Assembly (NCBI GenBank): GCA_963976435.1
Contig: CAXBKQ010000008.1
Coordinates: 1-64,000 of the forward strand
Source: CAKZNE01 sp963976435
GTDB lineage: Bacteria; Bacteroidota; Bacteroidia; Flavobacteriales; Schleiferiaceae
Length of the DNA: 64,000 bases
Direction: 5' to 3'
The position numbers and the translations under genes were made by a program. Position 1 is the first letter of the stretch. Each line of letters starts with the position of its first letter. Of the stretch, positions 51,617 through 59,907 are shown piece after piece. The notes below the pieces were generated by a model that was not told the DNA's origin, did not search any database, and worked only from the letters and a program-made list of their open reading frames with translations.

Positions 51617-54298
51617 CTACCTTTCAAAATCTCCTACTCCCCTTCTTCTTTCATATTTAAGGTCAGACAGTACGCTAGAATTCACCCTTATGGATAGGGT
51701 ATAAGACTGTTGGAAACCAAATGGAATCCAAGCACATTGCATTTCCCAACAATGAAGACTTCTAAAGAAATTAAAAGATGTAACTGTGAAATCCTTTCTT
51801 TCCAGATCATAGCCTGTGGTGAAATTGAATTTCCAATTTTGTGAAAGTTGAACATCTCCTGAAGCCTGAACAGCCTGGCTGACAGTTGAAGCTAATCCGT
51901 TGTAGGACTTTGTAAGTGAATAGCTTAACCTTAAATTCCAGGTAGGTTTAAAATCAATTTTTACTCGTGGGTCATAATAATTTAGATCTCCTTCTGTAAT
52001 ACCTAATTTAGGAGTATTTTCATCTTCCTTTCCTCCTTCTTCTTTCTTCTTTTTGTCTCCAGTATTTTTCTTTTTGGATTTGGATTTAAAAGTATTCGCA
52101 TTTAAATTTATTCCACTAGCCAGAGTTTCACGCAGAGGCCTTAGAAGCTTTCCATTGGTATTTAAAGAGCTTTCATTTACTGCCGAACCAAGCTCTTCAT
52201 CATAACCGTAAAAACTGTAGCTAGAATTAAAATTCAAATTCACCAGCCCATTTAACACGGTGGAGGTGGCAGCAATTCTCAAGGGCTGCCAATTGAATTC
52301 ATCTGCAGCCATATTATAGGATGTATTCAAACTCATCCTCTCAAAAATCTTAACCTTCTTTATTCCGCTGCTATCCTTGCTAGACCTTACTTTAGCCTCC
52401 AATATATTTTGCAGTCCAAAATTCACATTACCCTGTTTTCCAGATCCTGCAGAACCATAAAGTTGGGAAATATATCTATCTCTAAGTTCGGTATTTCCCA
52501 AGGAATCAGACTGTACAGTTTGGTAGTATCCCCAAAATTCATCGGAAAAATCTGGGCGATAGGACAATCCTACCGTTGGGGTTAGTACATGTCGTAAAGC
52601 TTTTAAATAGCCCTTAAAATAAAATGTTCCATAAGCTTTGGTAGAAAGATTTACCTGGGCGCTAAAATCTCTGTTGGCAAAAAATCCGGAGCTCGTGTCT
52701 GAGGTAATGGAATTTGTAGAATCTACAAAGCGATAATCCTGCCTTTTAAAATACCATCTCTCAGTATAATTTACACTAGGGTTTAAAACGAAATTGTTGA
52801 AAATTTTATAGTTGGCAGAAATTGGAATAGAATGGCTGATACCATTTCTAGCATTGTCCAAAAGCGTTTCCCGATTAAAAATATCGGCATCTAATGTGGT
52901 CCTTATTTCATTTGCTGTATTTGCAGTATAGGTAATTCCAATCTCTTCAAACCATTTTTTCTTTCCTACAGCCACTTTCTTCTTAAAAGGAAAAAGTCGA
53001 TTTACAGAAAAGGTTGCTTGTGGTAGGGTAAAGGAAAGTGCCTTCGTAGCATTATTTTGATTGTGCCTAGCGGAAACACTAAGATTAAAAGGTTTCCCCG
53101 GCCAACTTTTATTTATACTCACACTGGAGGCCAATTGATTGGTTAGAATATCCTGAGGATTGGTGCTTGTAACCTGATAAAATGTCGCTGAAGCAATATT
53201 TACATTGGCATTAAATCTAAAATTTGGATGCGCCTTAGGGTCTTGATTATGAGTCCATCGAATTCCAAAATCACTACGGTTATCAAATGCGCTGGAGTTA
53301 TACTCAGCAAATTCCTCCCTTCCGAATCGGATTAAATTGTAGCTCAAGCTTAAATTTCCAGAATAGGCATAGCGCTTTTTATAATTGCTTAATGCTCTTA
53401 ATCCCCAACCACCTTGGGTATAAATATCCCCTTTTATGGAAAGGTCTACATGATCCGTTCCCGCCCAATAAAATCCGCCATCCTTTAAAAAATAACCTCT
53501 AAAAGGAGAACTTCCATAAGCCGGAACTAAAATTCCAGATTTCTTTTTGGTTTGTGTAGGGAAAAACCCAAAGGGAACCATTAAAAATGTTGGAATATCT
53601 AAAAGTTCTAGATAGGCAAATTGAGTTACAACTTTTTCCCCTGGAATTACTTTGGCCTTATTGGTTCTTATTCTAAAATGAGGATGTTCGTGGCTACAGG
53701 TAGTATAGGAGGCATTTTTAATAAAAAGAATATTCTCCCCGAATTTTTTTACATCTTCACCATGCAAAAAACCTTCACCTTCCTGCGTTATTACCTTTTT
53801 GATTTTCGCTTTTTTGGTTTCGAAATTATATCGCATCTCATCCGCTCTATAGGTTTTACCACCTTCTGTAAACAAAGGCTTTTGAACCATCTTACCGGAA
53901 GTATCTCGAATTCCTCTTGCAAATAAAGTGCTGGTGTTAAAATCAATTTTAATATAACCAGCTTCCAAGGTTATATCCTGATATTTTACATAGGCTTTAT
54001 TGTAAAGCTCTGCAGAGCCATCACCCGGACTACCAACTATAGAATCTTCCGCTGTATAATCCACATTGTCCTCTAAAAAACCATCCGCATTAGTGCTATA
54101 AACGGAGTCTGGACTAAGTCTAATCTTATCTGTTTTTTTAAGGTTGGTGTCTGATGGGTTTTGGTAAAAAGGGGAAATTGCAATGCTATCCATATGGAAA
54201 TCACTGCTATCTGTCGGTTGTACTTGTGCTTGAGAAGGCACAACAAAACCAACAATCAACGTTAATAAAATTATAATTTTTAGACCCAATCTGTGCAA
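51617..54298 (-). CDS. lptD: LPS assembly outer-membrane protein LptD
   Basis: Inserts lipopolysaccharide into the outer leaflet of the outer membrane. Signal peptide ends at PSQAQ. Residues ~80-250 form the OstA-like N-terminal jellyroll (AELYNKAYVKYQDITLEAGYI, RADEMRYNFETKKAKIKKV, EGFLHGEDVKKFGE). The large C-terminal beta-barrel follows and includes PFGFFPTQTKKKSGIL, the typical Bacteroidota LptD segment. A Lys/Glu-rich loop lies near KKKNTGDKKKKEEGGKED. 893 residues. The start is a TTG (54298 or 54289), since no ATG precedes the signal peptide. LptC is 36 kb away. Confidence 0.88.
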   Translation of the reverse strand: MHRLGLKIIILLTLIVGFVVPSQAQVQPTDSSDFHMDSIAISPFYQNPSDTNLKKTDKIRLSPDSVYSTNADGFLEDNVDYTAEDSIVGSPGDGSAELYNKAYVKYQDITLEAGYIKIDFNTSTLFARGIRDTSGKMVQKPLFTEGGKTYRADEMRYNFETKKAKIKKVITQEGEGFLHGEDVKKFGENILFIKNASYTTCSHEHPHFRIRTNKAKVIPGEKVVTQFAYLELLDIPTFLMVPFGFFPTQTKKKSGILVPAYGSSPFRGYFLKDGGFYWAGTDHVDLSIKGDIYTQGGWGLRALSNYKKRYAYSGNLSLSYNLIRFGREEFAEYNSSAFDNRSDFGIRWTHNQDPKAHPNFRFNANVNIASATFYQVTSTNPQDILTNQLASSVSINKSWPGKPFNLSVSARHNQNNATKALSFTLPQATFSVNRLFPFKKKVAVGKKKWFEEIGITYTANTANEIRTTLDADIFNRETLLDNARNGISHSIPISANYKIFNNFVLNPSVNYTERWYFKRQDYRFVDSTNSITSDTSSGFFANRDFSAQVNLSTKAYGTFYFKGYLKALRHVLTPTVGLSYRPDFSDEFWGYYQTVQSDSLGNTELRDRYISQLYGSAGSGKQGNVNFGLQNILEAKVRSSKDSSGIKKVKIFERMSLNTSYNMAADEFNWQPLRIAATSTVLNGLVNLNFNSSYSFYGYDEELGSAVNESSLNTNGKLLRPLRETLASGINLNANTFKSKSKKKNTGDKKKKEEGGKEDENTPKLGITEGDLNYYDPRVKIDFKPTWNLRLSYSLTKSYNGLASTVSQAVQASGDVQLSQNWKFNFTTGYDLERKDFTVTSFNFFRSLHCWEMQCAWIPFGFQQSYTLSIRVNSSVLSDLKYERRRGVGDFER

Positions 54299-54307
54299 GA
54301 TGACTTA

Positions 54308-54315
54308 TAAATTTG
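54308..54315 (+). promoter_or_regulatory. -7 promoter element of the amidase operon
   Basis: TAAATTTG exactly matches TAnnTTTG, 55 nt before the amidase TTG start, in the gap between the divergent lptD and amidase genes. Confidence 0.55.
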
Positions 54316-54370
54316 CTTTAATATTCAGGCACACAATTTGAACGGCCAAAGCTAATCAAAATATAGTCCA

Positions 54371-55543
54371 TTGAAGATAAACCAATCATTTACCGCTGTA
54401 TTATTTTCAGCGTTTTTCATATTAAGCCATTACTGTGCCATGTCTCAAGGAAATGGAGTTCATGTTGTAGTGATAGATGCTGGACATGGTGGACGCGACC
54501 CTGGCAACTTAGGAACCAAAAGGTATAAAACCAAGGAGAAGGATATTTCCCTAGCGGTGGCATTGAAAGTTGGAAAATATATTCAGGACAATCTCAAGGA
54601 TGTAAAAGTGATATACACTAGAACCACAGATGTAGCGGTTTCACTTGAAAAAAGAGCCCAAATCGCCAATAAAGCGGAGGCAGATGTTTTCATTTCTATC
54701 CATTGTGATTCCTTTACTAAAAGTTCGGTTACTGGAACTACAAGCATAGTTTTGGGAAGAAACCACGGTGATGAAAATATGCGGGTTGCTATAAAAGAGA
54801 ATTCTGTAATTCTTTTGGAAGATAATTATGAAGAAACCTATGCTGGATTTGATCCTACTAAACCCGAAACCTGGATTGCTATTACCCTTTACCAAAATGC
54901 ATTTCTAAACCAGAGTATTTCCTTAGCTCAAAAGATCCAGGATGAATTTAAAACTCGTGTAAAACGCAAGGATAGAGGTGTAAAACAACAGCCTTTATAT
55001 GTTACCAGCAGAACTGCTATGCCGGCTGTTTTGGTGGAATTAGGATTTTTAACCAATCCCACTGAAGAAGATTTTTTAAATTCAGAAAAAGGTCAAGATT
55101 ATATGGCATCGGCCATTTTTAGAGCCTTTAGAGATTATAAAATTGAAAGAGATGCTTTTGCGAAAATAACTGCCGGCAACAAAGAGGAAATTCCAAATGT
55201 AGAATTGGAAGTAAAGCCAAGTATTGACAGCAGTTTGATAAAACCCAAAGAAGTATCCATAAAACCAAAAGAATCCATCCCTACTGTTTACTATACGGTT
55301 CAGATTGCTACCAGCGCCTTTAAAAAAGAACTTAGTCCCAAAAACTTTAAAGGGCAAGAAGGAGTGGAAATTTATGAGGAATCTGGCCTTTATAAATATG
55401 TTTTTGGCAAAGCTCAATCCCTAAAAGATGCAAATGTTATTAAACAAAAGATGAGGGAAATGGGTTTTAAAGATGCTTTTGTAATTGGAATTAAAAATGG
55501 GCAACGGATTCCTTTATCAGAAGTTATGGAGATTCTGCAATAA
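54371..55543 (+). CDS. N-acetylmuramoyl-L-alanine amidase with C-terminal SPOR-like domain
   Basis: Cleaves the bond between MurNAc and the peptide stem during cell separation. Amidase_3 domain with zinc ligands in DAGHGGRDPG, a glutamate after TKEKDISLAVA, SIHCDS, and catalytic Glu in VLVELGFLTN. A linker rich in Lys and Ser follows, then a SPOR-like ~80-residue domain (YTVQIATSAF, VFGKAQSLKDANVIKQKMREMGFKDAFV) that would target the septum. Signal peptide precedes residue ~26. Start is TTG 54371. First gene of the rightward operon; mlaD-type gene follows after 30 nt. Confidence 0.9.
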   Translation: MKINQSFTAVLFSAFFILSHYCAMSQGNGVHVVVIDAGHGGRDPGNLGTKRYKTKEKDISLAVALKVGKYIQDNLKDVKVIYTRTTDVAVSLEKRAQIANKAEADVFISIHCDSFTKSSVTGTTSIVLGRNHGDENMRVAIKENSVILLEDNYEETYAGFDPTKPETWIAITLYQNAFLNQSISLAQKIQDEFKTRVKRKDRGVKQQPLYVTSRTAMPAVLVELGFLTNPTEEDFLNSEKGQDYMASAIFRAFRDYKIERDAFAKITAGNKEEIPNVELEVKPSIDSSLIKPKEVSIKPKESIPTVYYTVQIATSAFKKELSPKNFKGQEGVEIYEESGLYKYVFGKAQSLKDANVIKQKMREMGFKDAFVIGIKNGQRIPLSEVMEILQ

Positions 55544-55573
55544 AATTTTAATCTTTGCCTAGCAATACAATGC

Positions 55574-56605
55574 ATGATGCTAAAAGGATTAAGTAAGGAA
55601 TTTAGGGTTGGTTTAGTTTCCCTATTAACATTCGGTTTAATTTATTGGGGATTTAATTTTTTGAAGGGAAATAGCATTTTCCAAAAAGAAAGAATTTTCT
55701 ATTCCATTTATGATAATGTTGACGGTCTTGATAAAGCACGACCCGTAAATTTAAATGGTCTTCAAATTGGAAGGATTAAAGACATCTACCTTCACCCCGA
55801 TGCTTCTGGAAATGTGGTTGTAAAAATGATCATCGACAATGATGTAGAAATCAGCGTTGATTCAAAAGCAGAAATCTATAGCCAAGATTTTATCGGTGGA
55901 AAATCTGTCCAGCTTATTCTCGGTAAGTCTAAGGATTTAGCAGAAACGGGAGATACCCTTAGGTCCAAAGTAGAGTTAACCATAAAGGAAGCCGTAAACG
56001 CCCAAGTGGCGCCGCTTCGTGCCAAGGCTGAGGATATGATTGGTTCTATTGATACTGTCCTAACTTTAGTTCAAGGCTTTTTAAACGAAGAAACTCGAAA
56101 TACCTTTCTCACGGCCTTTAGCAGTATTAAAAACAGTTTTACTCTTTTGGAAAATACTCTGGAGATTGTAAATTCCAGTGTAAGTAAAACCCAGAGTGAT
56201 TTTGAAGAAATAATGGCTAATATCGCTGAGATAACGGAAGGCCTAAAAAACAATGGATCGAATTTCGACAGTATAATGGCCAATGTTTCCTCACTTTCCG
56301 ATTCCTTGGCAATTATGGAGTTCAGTAAAACCTTTGCGAGCATTAATCAAACCCTTAGCCTTACGGAAGAGGTGTTGAATAAAATAAATACTGGTGAAGG
56401 AACCCTTGGATTATTGGTGAATGATACTGCTTTATATCACAATCTTGAAAAGTCTACCGATCAATTGAATAAACTTCTATTGGATGTAAAATACAATCCT
56501 AAAAGATATGTACAATTTTCCCTTATTGGAGGTGGAAAAGAATATTCTGCAGAGGAAATTGAAGAATTGGAAAGGAAGGAAAAATCCAAAAAAATCGAAA
56601 AATAA
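55574..56605 (+). CDS. MlaD/MCE-domain protein
   Basis: Single N-terminal membrane helix (VGLVSLLTFGLIYWGFNFL), then one MCE (mammalian cell entry) beta-domain with VDGLDKARPVNLNGLQIGRI, DNDVEISVDSKAEIYSQDFIGGKSVQL, as in MlaD and Ttg2C. The long helical C-terminal part may form a tube-like extension. Such proteins carry phospholipids between the two membranes. The matching ABC ATPase and permease are not beside it, unlike the classic mla operon. 343 residues, first ATG of the pair MM at 55574. Confidence 0.87.
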   Translation: MMLKGLSKEFRVGLVSLLTFGLIYWGFNFLKGNSIFQKERIFYSIYDNVDGLDKARPVNLNGLQIGRIKDIYLHPDASGNVVVKMIIDNDVEISVDSKAEIYSQDFIGGKSVQLILGKSKDLAETGDTLRSKVELTIKEAVNAQVAPLRAKAEDMIGSIDTVLTLVQGFLNEETRNTFLTAFSSIKNSFTLLENTLEIVNSSVSKTQSDFEEIMANIAEITEGLKNNGSNFDSIMANVSSLSDSLAIMEFSKTFASINQTLSLTEEVLNKINTGEGTLGLLVNDTALYHNLEKSTDQLNKLLLDVKYNPKRYVQFSLIGGGKEYSAEEIEELERKEKSKKIEK

Positions 56606-56640
56606 GCTCTAGAATTAATAGTAACTAAAAGATTTAAACT

Positions 56641-57948
56641 ATGCACTTCGGCATTCAAAACATACTCTTTGTTATTTTATTGGCCACTGCTGCTTACCTA
56701 TTCTCACGAAAGTTTAGATCTATTTGGAGAAATATAAAATTAGGGAGGGATAAAAACCGATCAGACAATCCCAAAGAAAGATGGAAGCTCATGATTAAGG
56801 TGGCCATGGGTCAATCTAAAATGGTGAAACGTAAAAAACTTGCCGGTTTTTTCCACATTGTCGTTTATGCTGGCTTTATTCTTATCAATATCGAAATTTT
56901 AGAAATTATTGTTGATGGCCTTTTGGGAACGCATCGAATATTTGCAGAACCTCTTGGACCCATTTATAATGCAGCCATCAATTTTTTTGAAATTTTAGCA
57001 GTATTTGTCATTATCGCCTGCCTCGTTTTTCTATGGCGGAGAAATGTAAATGTTGTTGCCAGATTTAAAGACCTTAAAGGCTGGGCCAAAAATGATGGAA
57101 ATAATATTTTGGTTATTGAAATTGTATTAATGACAGCCCTATTGTTGTTGGGTGCTGCTGAAGCCAATATGGATGAAGGCAAAGGGCCATGGCTAATCAG
57201 TGGTTTGTTAGCTCCTTTATTTTCTGGAATTTCCCAAGAAAATCTACACCTTATTGAAAGAATTGCTTGGTGGGCGCATATTGTAGGGATTATGGCCTTC
57301 CTCAATTATTTGCCCTATTCCAAACATTTTCATGTGATCCTTGCCTTTCCAAATGTTTGGTATTCCAATTTGGAAAATAAAGGTGGATTTACCAACCTCG
57401 AAAGTGTAAAAAAGGAAGTTGAAATGATGATGGACCCCACAGCGGACCCTTATGCTACACCTCCAGATGATGCCCCAGCACCGGAAAGGTTTGGTGCAAA
57501 AGACGTTCTTGATCTCAATTGGGTTCAATTAATGAATGCCTATGCGTGTACCGAATGTGGACGATGTACATCTTCCTGTCCAGCAAACATTACTGGTAAA
57601 AAATTGTCGCCTAGAAAAATAATGATGGACACCAGAGACCGTCTAGAAGAAGTAGGTAAAAACATTGATGCCAACAAAGGAGAGTTTAAAGATGATGGTA
57701 GATTTTTGTTGGACGATTTCATCAGCCGCGAAGAATTATGGGCATGCACAAGTTGTAATGCATGTGTGGAAGCCTGCCCTGTAAATATTGATCCATTGTC
57801 CATTATTGTGGATATGAGGAGATACTTGGTAATGGAAGAATCATCAGCCGATCAGGCTATAAATATGATGATGACTAATATTGAAAATAATGGTGCTCCA
57901 TGGGCCTACCCACAAGCGGACAGGGCAAATTGGAAAGATGAAATGTAA
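56641..57948 (+). CDS. Membrane 4Fe-4S protein (HdrC/DsrM-like)
   Basis: Electron carrier or oxidoreductase subunit. The N-terminal half has about five transmembrane segments, as in the nitrate reductase gamma/DsrM-type haem b membrane part (NIEILEIIVDGLLG, LIERIAWWAHIVGIMAFL). The C-terminal half has two 4Fe-4S motifs, CTECGRCTSSCP near residue 302 and CTSCNACVEACP near residue 369. 435 residues. In Bacteroidota it pairs with a CCG-domain protein, here four genes away at 58988. The route of electrons is unknown. Confidence 0.87.
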   Translation: MHFGIQNILFVILLATAAYLFSRKFRSIWRNIKLGRDKNRSDNPKERWKLMIKVAMGQSKMVKRKKLAGFFHIVVYAGFILINIEILEIIVDGLLGTHRIFAEPLGPIYNAAINFFEILAVFVIIACLVFLWRRNVNVVARFKDLKGWAKNDGNNILVIEIVLMTALLLLGAAEANMDEGKGPWLISGLLAPLFSGISQENLHLIERIAWWAHIVGIMAFLNYLPYSKHFHVILAFPNVWYSNLENKGGFTNLESVKKEVEMMMDPTADPYATPPDDAPAPERFGAKDVLDLNWVQLMNAYACTECGRCTSSCPANITGKKLSPRKIMMDTRDRLEEVGKNIDANKGEFKDDGRFLLDDFISREELWACTSCNACVEACPVNIDPLSIIVDMRRYLVMEESSADQAINMMMTNIENNGAPWAYPQADRANWKDEM

Positions 57949-57954
57949 GATATA

Positions 57955-58380
57955 ATGGGAATAGATGAAAAGCTTCAAGAGCTGAGGGAAAATGGAAAAG
58001 CTCTTAGTCCAATACTACCTTCAGAAATAAAAAATTACCTCATTGATATTGATGGAACCATTTGTGACGACATCCCAAATGAGGAGCCAGAAAGAATGGC
58101 CACCGCTGAACTTTATCCAGATGCCAAAATAACTTGTAACAATTGGTTTCAAGAAGGTCATATAATCACTTTTTTTACATCAAGAACCGAAGATCACCGA
58201 GAGGTGACTGAAAAATGGCTAGAGGAAAATGGTTTTAATTACCATGGACTTCTAATGGGAAAACCCAGAGGTGGAAATTACCATTGGATAGATAATCACC
58301 TCGTTAGAGCAACTAGGTATAAAGGAAAATTCACCGATTTAGTGGATAAGGAAGTGACCATCCAGGTTTTTAAATCCTAA
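57955..58380 (+). CDS. HAD-like hydrolase family protein
   Basis: The HAD motif I reads YLIDIDGTICDD with the two aspartates; motif II is FFTSRTEDH; a later lysine is LLMGKPRGG, and WIDNHLVR supplies the final acidic motif. 141 residues, so a minimal HAD without a large cap. Similar Bacteroidota proteins are often labelled phosphoheptose isomerase by mistake, but no isomerase motif is seen. Its start lies 6 nt after the iron-sulfur gene, so it is part of that operon. Confidence 0.8.
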   Translation: MGIDEKLQELRENGKALSPILPSEIKNYLIDIDGTICDDIPNEEPERMATAELYPDAKITCNNWFQEGHIITFFTSRTEDHREVTEKWLEENGFNYHGLLMGKPRGGNYHWIDNHLVRATRYKGKFTDLVDKEVTIQVFKS

Positions 58381-58381
58381 T

Positions 58382-58984
58382 ATGAAGGGTTTTTATTATA
58401 TACTTTTAATTCCATTTATTTGGGCTTGTTCCAAAGAAAATAGCCTTACTGTAAATTTAAATTCACTAAGTAATTCCTTAGTACCCAGCTTTTCTGATTC
58501 CATTCAGTACCGAAGCAGTAAGGGTGATACTATAAGTTTATTCCCAATATCCAGCAGCAAATACTATGAAAAGCAATCTGGTAGTTACGATCAAGGTGGT
58601 AGTTTAGGGGATTTGGACTATCTGGAAGAACAAAGGGCAGAATTTCTAATTGGAAATGTGAAAAAAAATATCCAATTAAAATGGAAGCTATCCGCGAATT
58701 ACCAAAATCAAAGACCCATGTTCTCCAGAGATGCCTTTAGCATTTTTCAAATTGATACAAATGGACAAAGCTTGGAGTTTTTTACAGCAGAGATACAGGA
58801 TAGCCTTATATGTGAATTGCAAAACCAAAAATGTAATCGTTTAGACTCCTTGAGAATAGAAAACACTAGCTACCTTAGGGTTTTTCACAATGAATCCCAA
58901 GCTCCTAGGGCGTATATTAGCCCTAGTAATGGATTGATAAAGTTTATAGACAAAGACAGCGTTGTTTTTGAATTGATACCTTAA
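58382..58984 (+). CDS. Small lipoprotein, unknown
   Basis: Lipobox near residue 16 (IPFIWAC), then a 185-residue soluble part with mixed composition and two cysteines further on (LICELQNQKC). The stop codon is followed 3 nt later by the CCG-domain gene. I do not recognise a family. Its place between the HAD gene and the CCG gene suggests co-expression with the electron-transfer pair. Confidence 0.65.
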   Translation: MKGFYYILLIPFIWACSKENSLTVNLNSLSNSLVPSFSDSIQYRSSKGDTISLFPISSSKYYEKQSGSYDQGGSLGDLDYLEEQRAEFLIGNVKKNIQLKWKLSANYQNQRPMFSRDAFSIFQIDTNGQSLEFFTAEIQDSLICELQNQKCNRLDSLRIENTSYLRVFHNESQAPRAYISPSNGLIKFIDKDSVVFELIP

Positions 58985-58987
58985 ATT

Positions 58988-59782
58988 ATGGAAACAGAAA
59001 AAATCAAAGTGCCTACAATGGCGGAAATGATTGGCCAAGGAAAAAAACCCGAAGTTTTATTTTGGGTTGGTTGTTCTGGAAGTTTTGATGATAGAGCAAA
59101 AAAAATAACTAAAGCCTTTGCTAAAATTTTAAACAAAGCAGCTGTTGATTTCGCTGTACTTGGTGCGGAGGAAAGTTGCACTGGAGACCCAGCCAAAAGA
59201 GCTGGAAATGAATTCCTTTTTATGATGCAAGCCATGCAAAATATTGAGGTTTTAAAAGCTTATGAAGTCACCAAAATAGTTACAACCTGTCCTCATTGTT
59301 TCAACACCTTAAAAAATGAATATCCAGAATTAGGTGGGAAATTTGAAGTTAGCCACCATACAAGCTTTATTAATAAATTGCTGAAAGATGGCAGACTAAG
59401 CATTGAAGGTGGAGTTTTTAAAGGAAAGAGAATTACATTTCACGATCCCTGTTATTTGGGAAGGGCAAATGAAATTTATGAAGCACCAAGAGACCTGATC
59501 CGCAAACTTGATGCTGAATTAGTAGAGATGAAAAGATGCCGAAGTAATGGTCTTTGCTGTGGAGCCGGTGGTGCACAAATGTTTAAAGAACCAGAAAAAG
59601 GTAATAAAGACATTAATATTGAAAGAACGGAAGAAGCCCTGGAAACCAAACCAGACCTCATTGCTGCGGCATGTCCCTTTTGCAATACTATGATGACAGA
59701 TGGGGTTAAAAATAGCCCACGAGAAGGTGATCTTGAAGTGAAAGACTTGGCTGAAATAATTGCTGAAGCTCAAGATCTTTAG
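58988..59782 (+). CDS. CCG-domain (HdrB-like) iron-sulfur protein
   Basis: Two cysteine-rich CCG domains of heterodisulfide-reductase type. First: FWVGCSGSFDDRAK, ESCTGDPAKRAGNEF, TTCPHCFNTLKNE. Second: FHDPCYLGR, RCRSNGLCCGAGG and AACPFCNTMM. These bind an unusual iron-sulfur cluster and act in electron transfer. It is the likely partner of the membrane iron-sulfur protein at 56641. 264 residues, complete. Last gene of the amidase/mlaD/iron-sulfur operon. Confidence 0.88.
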   Translation: METEKIKVPTMAEMIGQGKKPEVLFWVGCSGSFDDRAKKITKAFAKILNKAAVDFAVLGAEESCTGDPAKRAGNEFLFMMQAMQNIEVLKAYEVTKIVTTCPHCFNTLKNEYPELGGKFEVSHHTSFINKLLKDGRLSIEGGVFKGKRITFHDPCYLGRANEIYEAPRDLIRKLDAELVEMKRCRSNGLCCGAGGAQMFKEPEKGNKDINIERTEEALETKPDLIAAACPFCNTMMTDGVKNSPREGDLEVKDLAEIIAEAQDL

Positions 59783-59907
59783 TACCGCTGTCTATCCTAA
59801 TTTAAATGCCTAATTTAGGGGCTCAAAAAATTTCTAAATCCTCCTATCCTTAAATCCATTATTCATGATTGTCGAATAGTCTTTTTTTTTGACAATAAAG
59901 GTTTATA

